A DNA stretch of 64,000 bases from Helopsaltes ochotensis (taxonomy: Eukaryota > Chordata > Aves > Passeriformes > Locustellidae), in contig VXBM01001563.1 of assembly GCA_013400155.1 (NCBI GenBank), positions 2,416 to 66,415 of the forward strand, read 5' to 3'. The notes under the pieces were generated by a model. The model saw only the letters and a list, made by a program, of their open reading frames with translations, was not told the DNA's origin and made no database searches. Of this stretch, positions 13,454 through 24,975 are shown piece by piece. A program made the translations under genes and the position numbers. The first letter of the stretch is position 1. Every line of letters starts with the position of its first letter.

Positions 13454-16423
13454 TCACCCACAATGCAGCACATCCAAATCCACTTGGAGATTACAAGGCA
13501 GGATAGTATTCACTCTGATCAGTTCAAAGCGTCGCTGTTTGGGAACAAATAGGCTGAGTGTGAGCCTGGATTAGGCTGGGGGCTTTTTTTGCCTCTTTTT
13601 AACAGTATGAAATCACTGGAAACAGCAAAATTCCCTTTTGAAATGGTAAGCCAATCAAAAAGCAGAAGGAGAGCAAAGACAAAGTGTTCACAGCTCATTG
13701 AATTCGTGCCTTTTCTCTCTTCCCTCTCAGAAGGATTTGTGCAGTTGGTGCAAACTCATGAAATTCCTGAGGGGACCAAACCCTTGCCTAACTGTCTGCA
13801 TCCAGCACCTGGAATGTCTCCTCTGTGCTGAGCCATTACCTGGCCTAAACCCCAGCCCAAGTGAAGCTGGGGTGGGTGTGAGGAAAAAACAGGATAAAGA
13901 TCATCCCTGCATCAGTGAGTGCCATAACAAGTGGTTTGTGGCCATGACAGCCAGGAGGGACACTGGCAAGACCTGGGGCTCCTACCTCCACAGTCACAGT
14001 GTCATCAACATGGCTGATCATCAGCATGACTGATCATTGACATAGCTAATTATCAATGTGGCTAATTATCGACATAGCTCACTGTTGGCACAGCTTATCA
14101 TTGGCACAGATTGTCATTGGCACAGATAACTCTAGGCTGGACAGAGACACCAAAATCTGAGAAGGCTGAAATGTAGAGCAGAAGAAAGAGTCTTTTCTTG
14201 GTTGCGTTTCTCCATTTTCATGTCCGTTCTCCACCTACTGATTCGTTTTCCTCCCTTCCCTCCTCCTCCTTGGGACTTCCCTGCAGGGGGACCTGGAAGG
14301 ATACCAGAGTGGAGATTGTAGGCAGCCCTGTGCTACCCCTGTCACCTCCCACTACGAGGTAGCAGGGTCAGGACTCTTCTCACCCAGCCCAGCTACTGCA
14401 CTGGCACAATCGGCAGCAGGGCTCTGAGCCAGGTCCCCAGCCAGCAAATTCTCCTTACCCCAGGGTGCTGTCAGTCCCACAGCTATGGATTGATCCCGGG
14501 ATCGACACCTGCGGCTGGGGGAGAGGCACCCAGGTCAGAGCTCCCTTCTGCAGGCCCCCAAAGCCTGGCAGTCCCCTGGTATCCCCCACCACGGGATCGG
14601 CGGTGCCTGATGTACCAGTGGCCTGAGAGCCTCCAGCTTTATGGGCAGAGATGATTTAGTGCCCTCAGGAATACGGCTCTGGGGAAGCTGGGAAGACTTC
14701 CAACTCTCCCTTCCCTTCCCTATATATTAACTTTCCATGCATATGAAGCTGAAAGCTCTTCCAATCACCTCTGCAAATATTAATTAATCCTCGCAGCATC
14801 CTGAGGACCATTATTCACTCTTATTAAGCAAATATTATTAAATCCTTTTATAGGAGGTGAAGTGACTTTTCCGGGGCTGTGCAGGGCACAAGTAGGAGTG
14901 CACAGACTTTCTTTTGCTACTGTATTCCAGACCTGCAACTGCACAGGGGCAAGGCTGCTCACATTTGAGCTGGGGGCCATCTCTGAGGACCAGGGACCCC
15001 AACCACCCCCAGCACTGCTGTGCCCTGTGGGGTACAAGGGCTCTGTGGGACTGTTCTGAGATGCACAGCACCTGGCAGCTCTGGCTGCACCCCAGAGCCA
15101 TGAGAACCCTCCCCACTCTTGGCCACTACCCAGGGCTGTGTCCCCCATTGCAGCTGCCCCGTTCTGGCTCACAGGCACCAGTGAGGACCCCCATGGCAGC
15201 ACTGGCGCTGGACTTACTCTGAAGGAGCCAGTCGATGAAGGTGCTTGGGAATGGGGAATTCTGCAAAGAACAATTAGAGCATGTGAATGTGGAGGGGGGG
15301 CGGCAGTGTGGGGACATGGGATGGGAAACAGGATGGGACATGTCTCTACTTGCAGATCCAGCTCCACATAGTGTCCGGATGTCACTGGCAGTTTGGAGAG
15401 GGCAGAGTAGATTTTCCCCAGAAGCCCAAAGGAGATGACACCTGGGGGGGGAGAGAGGCCATTAGGGCTGGGCAGAGCTGCCTGCTGGAGCTCTGTGCCC
15501 ACCTGGAGCATCTGGCAGAGGGTGGGAGAGCATTGTCCTGCCCAGCAAGGAGGAAAAACTCCTTGTCCTTCCTAAAGATCTCAGACTTCCTGGGGTTCAA
15601 AGTTTCTCAAGAAAGCTGCTGCCTTGGAGTTCTGGTGCAGATCCAATCACAAGGGAAATGCTGAGGGGTAAATGGGGAGGGACAGTTCTACTTTCAGTGA
15701 AGCAGCAGTTATGTGTGAGGTTTGACATGAACAGAGCTGGGAGAGGAAATCCTCTGGCTCTGTGGGGCTGCACCTGGGGGTCCTGGCATAGCCAGCTCTT
15801 GGCACAAGCTTGGGTCTAGCCCTGGTTAGAAAAACTCCCATAAGAAGAGCAGGACTGTGGTGTCTGGCAGTGGTGGACACAGAAACCGTGAGTGTCATTC
15901 TAAAACTTAGTATAGAAAAGAAAATTTAATGACTTACGGTTGAGGAATTGCAGATTAATGTTGATGATGCTGACCCAGACGTTCACTAATGGGCAGAGCT
16001 GAAATGGCAACAAGTGGCACAGTCTGGGTGAGAACATTGTGGGTGCAGCAGTGCGTTCCCCAGCACCACCTGAGTTGCACAGATTTAAATCAGGATGGGA
16101 CAAACATCCTGATTTCATCCTACAGCATAGTTCTTCCATGGAAAAAGAGCTACATGATTTGTTCAGCCCCCTTCTCAAAATGGCACAGGTTCTACTGAAA
16201 AAGGTAAAAGATCCTCTTAAAGGCCACTTTGCTCTAAACGAGGCTGTTGCTTCTGCTCACCTCCACAGGGAGCAGCTGAGTATAAATTACCCTGTAACAT
16301 CGCATGATGAAAATGAAATTACTCCTAACAAATAAATTCTGACTGTAAGGAAGATCAAGCAATTTTGTGTAACTCACTTATGGGCTTGCAGGCATGTACC
16401 TGTGCATGCACAAATATATTTTG

Positions 16424-16454
<31 letters not shown>

Positions 16455-19291
16455 TATATATATATATAATATATATATTATCCCTGCCAAGGGCAGGGGG
16501 ATCGGAACTAACTAACCTTTGAGGTCCTTTCCAATCCAAACTGTTCTATGATTCTGTGTGTGTGTAAATCTAGCAGGCAGTTCTGGCAGGAGCACTGACT
16601 GCAGCTGAAATGCAGCTTCACAGCAAAGAATATTCAGACACTCACCAGCGCAGGGACAAGGGACTTAAGAGACTTGTTCAGCAAGCTGCTCACTAGATTG
16701 GTGAGGAGGCTGGGGAGGGAAAAGACAGATAAAAATTACCAGGGAAGCTGTCAAAATCCACAACTTGACATCAAGAAAACCTGAGCCTCCTCTGTGCGGC
16801 TCAAAACTGAGCTCCTCTTTTGAGGAGCCTCCTCCTCTTCTCTGATAAGACATGCTGCAAGCCCAGAGCTCCCCCAGGCTTCAGCAGGAATTACAGGTGC
16901 TCAGAACTTTGTTATCTGAGTCCCCAAATCTGCTTGTTACGCAGTCAATCCGTGCCCAGATTTGAGCCTGAAGTTTTGCCCCACTGCCAACTTGCAGGAG
17001 CGGACCAGCACACTCACCCCTTCCGCAGGCTGACGCTGAAGCCGCCAAGGAGGTTGTTGCAATCCTTAAGCACCAACTTGAGGTCACCAGGGGAGTCTTG
17101 GGTTACGGCGATGTGCGATGTGATGTTTGCTTCTACTGAGGATCCACTCAGAAACTGAAAGATCCTGGAAAAAAGGAAGTGGTATGGAAGGTTATGGAGG
17201 AAGCCGAAGCAGCACAGGAGAGTGGTGCCTGTGGCGGAGCCCCAAGCACAGCCTCAGCTGAGACAGTGCTTCAGTTTTGGGATGTCTCTCCTTGTCCTGT
17301 AGCAGACCACAGACCTATAGAATTATTCAGGTTGGAAAAGACCTCTAAGATCAAGAAGTCCAATTATCAAGCAAGCATCACCGCCATGTTCACTGAACCA
17401 TGTCCTCAAGAGCCATATCCACATGTTCTTTGAACACTTCCATGGATGGTGAGTGTCTGTGGAGAGAGGATAGCTGGAAATGGTTCCAGAGAGAGTCAGC
17501 AGCACAGCTTTGCTCACCAGCCTCTTTCTCAGTGTTTGGGGATGTTTGTCCAGCACTCAGGAATGTCCCATCCTCCCCAGTGCCATCAGGTACCCGTGGC
17601 CTCGCTCTCCAGCCTCACTCACCCTGGAAAGCGGAGCACCAGCTTCGAGTACAGGTTCAGCACAAGCTCAGTCCCACGAAGGACCTTCCATGACACTCGG
17701 GCGTTCTCAAGGTTCAGCACCTTCAGCCTGGGGGGGTTGACACCAAGGCAAACCCACCTTGAGATGGCAGGATCAGCAGAAGCAGATCCTACAGTCCCAT
17801 CTCTTCCTGCTCATCATTTGACCTGTGGATATTCCCAGGTAAAAGTGGGGAAGGACCAATTCCCGCTCCACAAACAGCCAATCTCAAAGCATGGTCAGGT
17901 TTCTCAAGGCTATGTCCTCCTGAGTCTCAGCCATCTCCATAGGTGGAGATTCCCCCACCTCCTGTGTTGCCCGTGGCAGTGTCACACCACTCCCATGGGT
18001 GAGACATCTCCCATTTCTGGTTGGAATTTCCCCTGTTGCAGATTCTCATGGGAGCTGCAAGCCCAGAACTAGTGGTTTGTATGAGAGGGAAGGTCTGATC
18101 CCTTGGATGTTAACGGGTCACCCTGCAGTGAGCCCCACCACAGGGCTTCTGACTCACCAGGCATAGCGTGTCATCTTCTGGGAGGCTCCACCACCCAACA
18201 GTCCTCCTGCACCCAGAAGTCCTCCTGCTCCACCCAGAAGACCATCGAGTCCAAGCAGACTTCCATTGCCTAGGAGACCTCCTTTTCCAAGCAGCCCTGT
18301 GCCAAGCAGACCCGTCCCTCCAAGAAGGCTGTTATTGCCAAGGAGGCCATTGCCGAGGAGACCATTGCCGAGGAGATTATTGCCAAGTCCTTCCCCACCA
18401 AGGAGGCCTGTGCCAAGTCCTTCCCCACCAAGGAGGCCTGTGCCAAGTCCTTCTCCTCCAAGGAGGCCTGCTCCAAGGCCTTCCCCACCAAGGAGGCCTG
18501 TGCCAAGTCCTTCCCCACCAAGGAGGCCTGTGCCAAGTCCTTCTCCTCCAAGGAGGCCTGTGCCAAGTCCTTCTCCTCCAAGGAGGCCTGCTCCAAGGCC
18601 TTTCCCACCAAGGAGGCCTGTGCCGAGCACCCCATTGCTGCCAGGCTGTCCTCCTGCAACAACCAGAGCTTCGTTACTCTCCTGTCCTTCACCACCCAGA
18701 AACCCCCCTCTCCCAACCCCACCCTGTGCAAATCTTCCTCACCTAGGAGGCCCGTGCCAAGGACCCCAGCTCCTCTGGGTTCATTTCCTGCACCAGGGAG
18801 ACCTCCACTTTCGGCTCCGCCTGGACTTCCTTTGCCCAGGAGGCCAGTGCCAAGCAGCCCACCTTCACCAAGAGCACCTGTGCCAGGCAACCCACTTTTT
18901 CCACCGAGGAGACCAGTCCCAAGCAGGCCTGTACCGAGAGAGTCCCAGTTACTGACTGGACTTCCACTCTTGGGAGGATTTAATTGACAGGAAAGGTTGG
19001 TTTGGCCATGTTAGGGTGCTCTGCTGGTGAGGTCTCACAGGGACCCCTGAGTGTCCTTGAACAAAGTTGGGTTCCCCATGGAGACAGGCCTGCCAGGAGG
19101 CAGCTCCCTGATGAGCAGAGGGACATGCCATGAGCCCAAAATGGTACAGGACTGTGGAATGACTCTTCCCTGGATCACAGCAAATGTCTGAACTCACCAC
19201 CACTGGGTTGTGCTGCGTTCAGCAGGTTGAGGAGGCCCTGGGAGGGGGGCAGGAGGCCCCCGAGAAAGATGAGACACCAGAAAGGTGGCAT
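13454..19291 (-). CDS. BPIF gene 'A': secreted PLUNC-like protein with GL-rich decapeptide repeats and a single BPI domain
   Basis: Read on the minus strand. Coding exons: 19291-19198, 18955-18743, 18653-18158, 17727-17623, 17146-17018, 16709-16646, 15998-15938, 15441-15350, 13534-13454; total 444 codons plus stop, all phases compatible. The start is an ATG inside the first coding exon that opens a signal peptide (MPPFWCLIFLGGLLPPSQG). Residues about 32-267 are Gly/Leu-rich, with nine near-identical copies of LGTGLLGGEG. Then comes one BPI N-domain: LKVLNLENARVSWKVLRG, SSVEANITSHIAV, the Cys pair in LKDCNNLLGG and LCPLVNVW, and HYVELDLQ. The last exon (ILPCNLQVDLD) follows directly, so the second BPI domain is absent. 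BPIF proteins are secreted and bind lipids or surfaces; this protein's function is unknown. The acceptor at 17146 is uncertain: a better-looking AG at 17156 would bring in a stop. Layout resembles mammalian BPIFA (SPLUNC), but orthology is not shown. Confidence 0.78.
14000..14130. repeat. Degenerate ~17-bp tandem repeat
   Basis: Successive variants of CATGGCTGATCATCA and CATAGCTAATTATCA, ending in TCATTGGCACAG copies, repeat at about 17 bp for roughly seven units. It lies in the last intron of gene A, exactly where the missing second-domain exons would be expected. Confidence 0.6.
16438..16480. repeat. (TA)n microsatellite, self-complementary
   Basis: Alternating TA dinucleotides with TTA/TAA interruptions, able to fold on itself. 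It abuts the CR1 3' end that follows. Confidence 0.85.
16483..16556. mobile_element. CR1 LINE 3'-end fragment
   Basis: The stretch containing GAGGTCCTTTCCAATCC, then CTGTTCTATGATTCTGTG, matches the well-known avian CR1 3' terminus (GGTCCCTTCCAACCCAAACC...ATTCTATGATTCT). It lies in an intron of gene A. Confidence 0.8.
17300..17455. mobile_element. CR1 LINE fragment
   Basis: Contains the typical CR1 tail in reverse orientation: AGGTTGGAAAAGACCTCTAA followed by the AGTCCAA stretch. It lies in the gene A intron between coding exons at 17623 and 17146. Confidence 0.8.
18380..18650 (-). repeat. 30-bp coding minisatellite in gene A (LGTGLLGGEG)n
   Basis: About nine tandem 30-bp units, each encoding a decapeptide of the form LG(T/A)GLLGG(E/K)G. 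Neighbouring units differ at only a few positions (T/A at residue 3, TTC-CCC versus TTC-TCC in the plus strand), so the array is young or homogenised. Less regular GLLG units flank it (18185-18380 and the previous exon 18743-18955). Because the unit is a multiple of three, other frames and the opposite strand are also open; these are side effects. Confidence 0.9.
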
Positions 19292-20966
19292 GTCCTGGCA
19301 GAGCACCTGTGGAAAGACCCACATCAGCCCAAGCATCAGTTTCACAGGGGTTTGACAGTCCGGGCACTGATCCAGCTCTCCATCCTTCATGTGCACAGCC
19401 CTGGGGCAGTGGGGAGGTTCCTCCTGGACATACACCTCCAGACACCATGCCCCTCATCCCAGGAGGTCAGCCCAGACCTGCAGCCCCCTTTTCCCACTTC
19501 TGGTTATCAGGGAGCACCTGAAGCCCAGAGCCATCGATGTCTCCATGCCTGACTGGGCTCCCCCACTGCAGAGCTGGGTACCTGACACTGCAGGGAAGTG
19601 AAAATGCCATTTTAATAGAGGAAGAGGGATGGAGATGAGGTAGGAGGACCTTGTACTGAGAGAGACAGATGGCTTCCAACCACTCTGAAATGGCCCTGAA
19701 AGAGGAACACTCACAGGGGCACAGCCAAATAAAAAATGATGAGTGTCACATTCGTGTCCTTCTCCCCGCTGTGAAGAGCACCCTGTGTTATTAAAGCTCC
19801 AAGCACGGCCAGAATCAGACTCACTTTCCCGTGGGCAGGTTGTTTGTTTTTCTCATCTTGTTCCACTCAAGCTGTGAAAAGAGTCCATTTTCCCCGTGTT
19901 TGATCTGCCCCCAGCCAAAAGAAAGTACTTTCAAGGACCTTCTGTTCCTGCCCGAGCTGGGCTTCTCAGGGTGACAACACAGGCTGGGGAGTGTTTGTTT
20001 ATGCATGGAAAGGTGTTTGCATAGAAACGAGAAAATGGTCCCTCTACAGCACTGCCGGGGGTCCCAGCTCTAGGAGCATTTTCCTGGACAGCCCGTGTCC
20101 TGGACAGACACCTCAGCTTGTCCCTTCTGAGAAAAACAGTGTACAAGGTGCAGATTGCAGAGGTTCAGCACTGAGAAATAACATTATTTAGGTCAGACTG
20201 AACAACTTCTTTATCTCTTCCAGATACTTTAAAAAAAATCCCTCTATGACAGTTCTCGGCACAATTAAATTAGACTTTAATTCACTCGACTGTCTTTTAC
20301 ATTTTCCCTTTGATCAGCACGTAATGATGCACAGCTCCTGTAGCTGCGATTATTGAACAGGGGAGAAGGAGAGAGGCTCGAGCAGCTTCTATTGAAAATC
20401 GTGTCAAATAAAATCAGTGGGATTTGTTGGAGGGGCTCTGAAAGACGTGTGCAGCATTGCAAGAGGGTACCAAAATGGATGTCAGGGCTCTTAGAAGAGC
20501 TCTTAGAGAGAATACGTGACCATGCAGGCACCTATCTCTGCAGTTATTAGCAATATCTACCAGGGTGCTGCTCCTCGGTCACACACATTTCAGTGAGCCG
20601 AGCATCTTGCACATGCAAAAGGCATGTCTGGCTTTGCAGATAAACACTTATTTTACACCAGCCGAGATGAGGTCTGGAGAGCTGAAAATTGCTCTGAATT
20701 CTGGTCACCAAGATCATGAAAAAACTCCCAGTCCTTTCTGCCAGCTTAGTCATTATCACAAACTTAACAACAACAGGAATAAACGTGGAATTTAACAAGC
20801 AAGAGCTCTGCTAGCTTTAAAAATTAATTTTCATAAATGATTAAATGCTGCTACAGAAATCAAAGAAAGCATCATTAAAATTCCTGCTTTTCAAGCTGAG
20901 CTAGGCTGTGCTGTAGGTCGCCTGATGGAGCCGGCACGGTGGCCACGGTCCTTCAGTGCCACTTAC

Positions 20967-21000
20967 CTGGACCCTTTGATGTCGAGGTGGAGCTGCCCGT
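20967..21000 (-). other. 5' UTR exon of BPIF gene A
   Basis: A GTAAGTG donor (20960-20966, minus strand) sits about 60 nt downstream of a TATA box, the same spacing as in gene B. The exon would splice to the signal-peptide exon, whose acceptor is just above 19306. The start of transcription near 21000 is inferred from the TATA position. Confidence 0.6.
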
Positions 21001-21022
21001 GGTCACGGCTGCTGGCAGCTGC

Positions 21023-21031
21023 TTTTATATA
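21023..21031 (-). promoter_or_regulatory. TATA box of BPIF gene A
   Basis: TATATAAAA on the minus strand upstream of the leader exon. Genes B and TENP have the same TATA, leader exon and GTAAG/GTAAAG donor arrangement, which argues that this is a real promoter. Confidence 0.65.
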
Positions 21032-21049
21032 CCCGAGCTGCAGGAATGA

Positions 21050-21990
21050 GGAAAGCCAAGGAAAGGATGGAGCAGGAACAATTCCCTTTTGCTGGCTGTG
21101 AAGTGTGACCCCTGCCCCAGCCTAACCCTGAGCACCAGACCTTGCTGTGACCAGCAATATCCAGCCAGCCCAGCAGCTCACCCCTCACTCTAGGTGTGGT
21201 GCCCACCAGCTCTGGAGAGTGTCCCAGGGTTAGTTCAGGACAGCTCTGCACCATCATACGGAGCAGAACGAGTCCAAGGACAGTGAGAGGTGAGAAATTA
21301 CCTCCCAATGAGTTAATTACATACAGAAACCTCACAAATTGCAAAAGAAATGAAAGAGAGCGTGGGTTTGTGGCACACCGTCTGCTCTGAGAAAACTGCC
21401 TGTGCCCCAAAGGCAAGCAGGAGATGGCTGTGAGTCCAATAAAGATTTCCACAATTTGAGAGACAATAGATAAAAGAAAACAGGAAATTAAATAGAAGGG
21501 AAAGGAAAAGGATCATCAAAGATGACAGAAAAATCTGGATTCTGATGTTCCAGGGCAGGACAGTCTCACAAGCAGTGATGCTGCAGCTGTCCCAGCTATT
21601 CTCTCACCCCAGGGGCAACAGGTGGCTTTAGAGCCTTAAATTAGCAGAAATTTCATGTGGTTCATGCAGATTTCATGGGCATTGCTGGGTGATTTCCCTT
21701 CCAGGTCCCCAAGTGCTCCCAGGACAAAGCCCCAGTAAAGCCCAGGGCAGGTGAGGGTGTGATGGGTGCTCAACATGAACAAGATACCCCACAGCTTTGG
21801 GGCCAGGCCCTGAAGAATCTGACAGGTTTGGGTCTGACACAGCATTTGCTGGCAGAGCTCTGCACCCCCTGAGCTGGGGGTGGACAAAGGGGACTGCAGC
21901 CCTCCCACCTGAGGTCTGCCCTGAGCCCAGGGATTTCACCAGAGCTGGCCATCCCCACAGGCTTGAACACCTGCTGTGGCTGCAGAGAGG
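21050..21990. other. Intergenic stretch between gene A promoter and pseudogene 3' end
   Basis: About 0.9 kb with no recognisable exon or repeat. It should contain upstream regulatory sequence for gene A, but I can point to no specific site. Confidence 0.5.
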
Positions 21991-21997
21991 GCTGGAC

Positions 21998-24975
21998 TTT
22001 ATTGAACCTGAGCACAAGAATGCAAAGTACACCCACACCCTTCTGAGCACCCACAAAAGAGTCCAAAACACAATGTTCCATGGAAAAAACATGTCTTCCT
22101 TCTCCTCAAGAATGCAGGCAGGATGCAACATTTACAGGGATAACACCAAGCTGCTGCTGTGCTGTGTTGAGTGTAGAGAGACACTCAGTGGGATTCTCGG
22201 GCTGGTGAAGTCAATTTTCAACAGCTTGGGGATGGGAATCCCCTCTCCCAGCACACTTGTGGGACATAAATCAGCCCAACACAATGCCACAGGACAGGGG
22301 GGTCACTGCTGAACTTCTCCCCAGGTCTCAGTCCCAAACTCCATCCCCTCTATGTGCAGCCCATCTCTTCTCAAGGTGTCCTGTGGTCAAAAAAAGAGGT
22401 CAGGGCTGGGGTGGCTCCTCCAGCCTCTGGCCAGGCTGCAGCCCAGCCATGGTTGGTGCAGGTCCCATCTGTGGGGAAACTGCCCTGTGGTGAGGGGAAA
22501 CTACAGAAGGAATTTCTGCATGGGTTTTTCCTTCATACATACGTTGTTCAGAAGGCAGAGGGACATCGCCTGGGTGGATCACCATCCCCTCTGCTGCAGC
22601 TGTGAGCTGGATCACACCTGTATTTTTCTTTAAGGTCACCACTGGCGCTTTGGGGACTGCAATTTTCATCAGCAATTCATGTGGCTCAGGGTATGCCTCG
22701 AGAATCTGCCAACACCCAAAAATGCAACAATCGCACAGTGCTGCTCTCTGGGACAGGTCTGATCCTGCAACCCAGCAGAGCTGCATCTCAGCTGAAGAGG
22801 TTCCTCAAGAGGCCCAGTGGGAGGAGCTGGTGTCACCTGTGGCTGGCAGGGGTGGCATGGGGGCCTGTGGGGGTTTGGGGACAGTCTCTGGCATTCCCAG
22901 TGGATAGTCCACCAGGTCTCCAGCCACACGCCCAATGACACTCTGGACTCACAGGGGAAGGAAACACAAGTCAAAATGTTTGCAATATTTGCCTTTACGG
23001 TCAACTTCATGTTCCCTCGCTGTGAAATGGCTGCACGCACGGCCTCGCCAAGTCAGGGCCCGTGACACTTCCTTCTCCAAAAGTTTGTGAAACCTGAACC
23101 CTGCTGTGCTCTCCCATGACAGAGGTGAGAGCAAGGCATGAAGCCAGGACCTCTGCCAGCTTCCACAGCCCCCTGCCCGGCTGTAGATGGCTGCAGGAGA
23201 CCTTGATGAACCTAAGGGAAATATCCCAAGCCCTGTGCACAGATGGAAGGAGAAGATGCAGGACTCACATTCAAGTCCAGAGAACTGGCCCAGGGGAAGG
23301 CTCAATATGCTGTACTGGATGCTGCCCAGCAAATCCAGGGGCACCAGTGGGGGGGAGAGGAAGGGAGTCCTTGTCGGACTCGGCTGCAAATCCCCTTCCC
23401 CTACCTGAGATTCCTTTTCATCCAGAAGAGCCTTGCTTTCAACTGGACTCAGGGTAAGGAGCTCTCAGGGACTCTGCTCCTGGCAGATCTGGGACCAGGG
23501 TGGAGCAGAGGAAGGAAATGTGTCCCAGTCCTCACTCAGCTGGAGTGGGTGACACAAGGCAGGACAAGGCGTGGGACCCACCGTGTGCTCACAGTTCAGG
23601 AGTCCCAGCTGGTCACTGATGAGTCCCAGGGCAATGTCAAGCACTGGGCAGAGCTGCAAGAGCTGGGGAAGGTCGGTGAGAACCCACATTCAGAGCCAGA
23701 GAAGGACACACAGCCCTGCTTGGCTCTGCCAGGCTTTCCCTGGGTATGGGAGCACTGGGCACCTGGAATGGTAGCCCTGCTGGTGACTCCACCAGCTCTA
23801 GGTTCTGGCCCTGGGCACCTTCCTCAGAGAAGTGGGGAGACCCAGGAACCCATGGGGGATGACTAGAAAGACCCTGGGGTTTTTCAGGAGGAGGAGAGAT
23901 TCCATGAGTCCATAGCACAGTCCAGGACACCATTAGAAACTCTCAGCATTTGGGCAGACCTTGCATTGAGAAGGAAGGAGAAGCTTCTCCCAAGCTGATG
24001 GAGACATGGAATGTGTCTCCCACTAATCCCAAGGTACTGGGTGGATGCAGCAGCCCTGGGACAGTGGCTCTGCTCCTGCTCCAGGCACCAGCGATGCCAC
24101 AGGGAGCTGCACCACATCTTTTCAGACTCATCGCTCCTTCCTGGAATGTTTTATTTTTCCGACTTACCAGATTAGGAAGAAGTCTGTTCAGGACACTTGC
24201 CAATAAATTATCCACAATTGGGAGCAGGCTGTGGAAAAATAAAGGAGCACCATGAAAACAACCTGCTGCAAAGTAAATGGGTCTTGTTAAACAATTCCCT
24301 GTGAATAGCGTGGAGCACAGACCTCCCGGAGCAAGGCAATTGCAGCAGCAGAGTGAATCGTTTCTGCTTGGATTTTGCATGAGATAACTGTAATTTGCAT
24401 CCCAAAATAGCCGATGGGAAATTTATTGCTGCCTTTTATCTGCTAGTGTATAGTCTCCTTAAATGAGCAGAGAAAATCTCAGGCTGAGTGGTTCCTACAC
24501 TACGTGCTCACATCTCAGAAGACCCCCACGCCACGTCCATTAAAATAACCCCTGAATGTGGCACACGGGACTGAACTGTGCCCTGAGATCTCTGGGACAG
24601 CACATCACTCACTGTGGCTGTGTGAGGGGTGAGCACCGCTGGCCCTGTGACACGGCCGGTGGGTGGCTGCCACCTGCAGGGATGGTGGGAGGGAGAGGTG
24701 CAGCAGGGAAATGCCCCCACACATTTGCCATTCGCAGGGAGTGGGTTGGGGTTGGCAGAGCTTGATGGCGAGGTGGCTCATGCCAGCAGGGGAGGACACC
24801 TCCATCATTCACCCTCTCAGGAGTCCGGTTTTAATGCCACCAAGCATCCTCAGCACCAGCCCCAGCCACACCTCTGGCCATTGAGGACACTCGAGTGTAG
24901 GGGTTGAGGTAAGCTCCCATGCCAGGCAGGAGCTGTGGGGACACCCTGGGGAGCCTCAGCTCCGCGATCCTCAGC
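21998..24975 (-). pseudogene. Decayed BPIFB-family gene (unprocessed pseudogene)
   Basis: Minus-strand exons of the BPIFB family are recognisable in order: 24975-24872 (LRIAELRLPRVSPQLLPGMG), 24228-24168 (LLPIVDNLLASVLNRLLPNL), 23653-23593 (LCPVLDIALGLISDQLGLLN), 23346-23269 (LVPLDLLGSIQYSILSLPLG), about 23040-22950 (MKLTVKANIANILTCV), 22705-22543 (LLMKIAVPKAPVVTLKKN), about 22260-22180 (GIPIPKLLKIDF), with AATAAA at 21998-22003. Lesions: the 23346 exon follows a good pyrimidine tract but the acceptor reads AC, not AG. It is 78 nt where intact family members have 80 or 92, so its two ends lie in different frames. The 22705 exon is 163 nt where relatives have 165-171, all multiples of three, and its family-like C-terminal residues lie in the next frame. 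No signal-peptide or GL-rich exon is found upstream. Introns are retained, so it arose by duplication rather than retroposition. A rapidly diverging functional gene is possible but unlikely. Confidence 0.75.

Noticed and set aside
18168..18955. Long plus-strand open frames (192 and 229 codons) rich in Pro-Arg
   Set aside because: They are the complementary reading of the 30-bp GLLG array. The minus frame alone joins to BPIF exons with correct splice phases.
20967..21048. A coding exon of the upstream BPIF copy reading KAAASSRDHGQLHLDIKG
   Set aside because: It looked like a BPI strand exon, but it begins on a TATA box, the pseudogene already has a poly(A) signal at 21998, and the position fits the leader exon of gene A.
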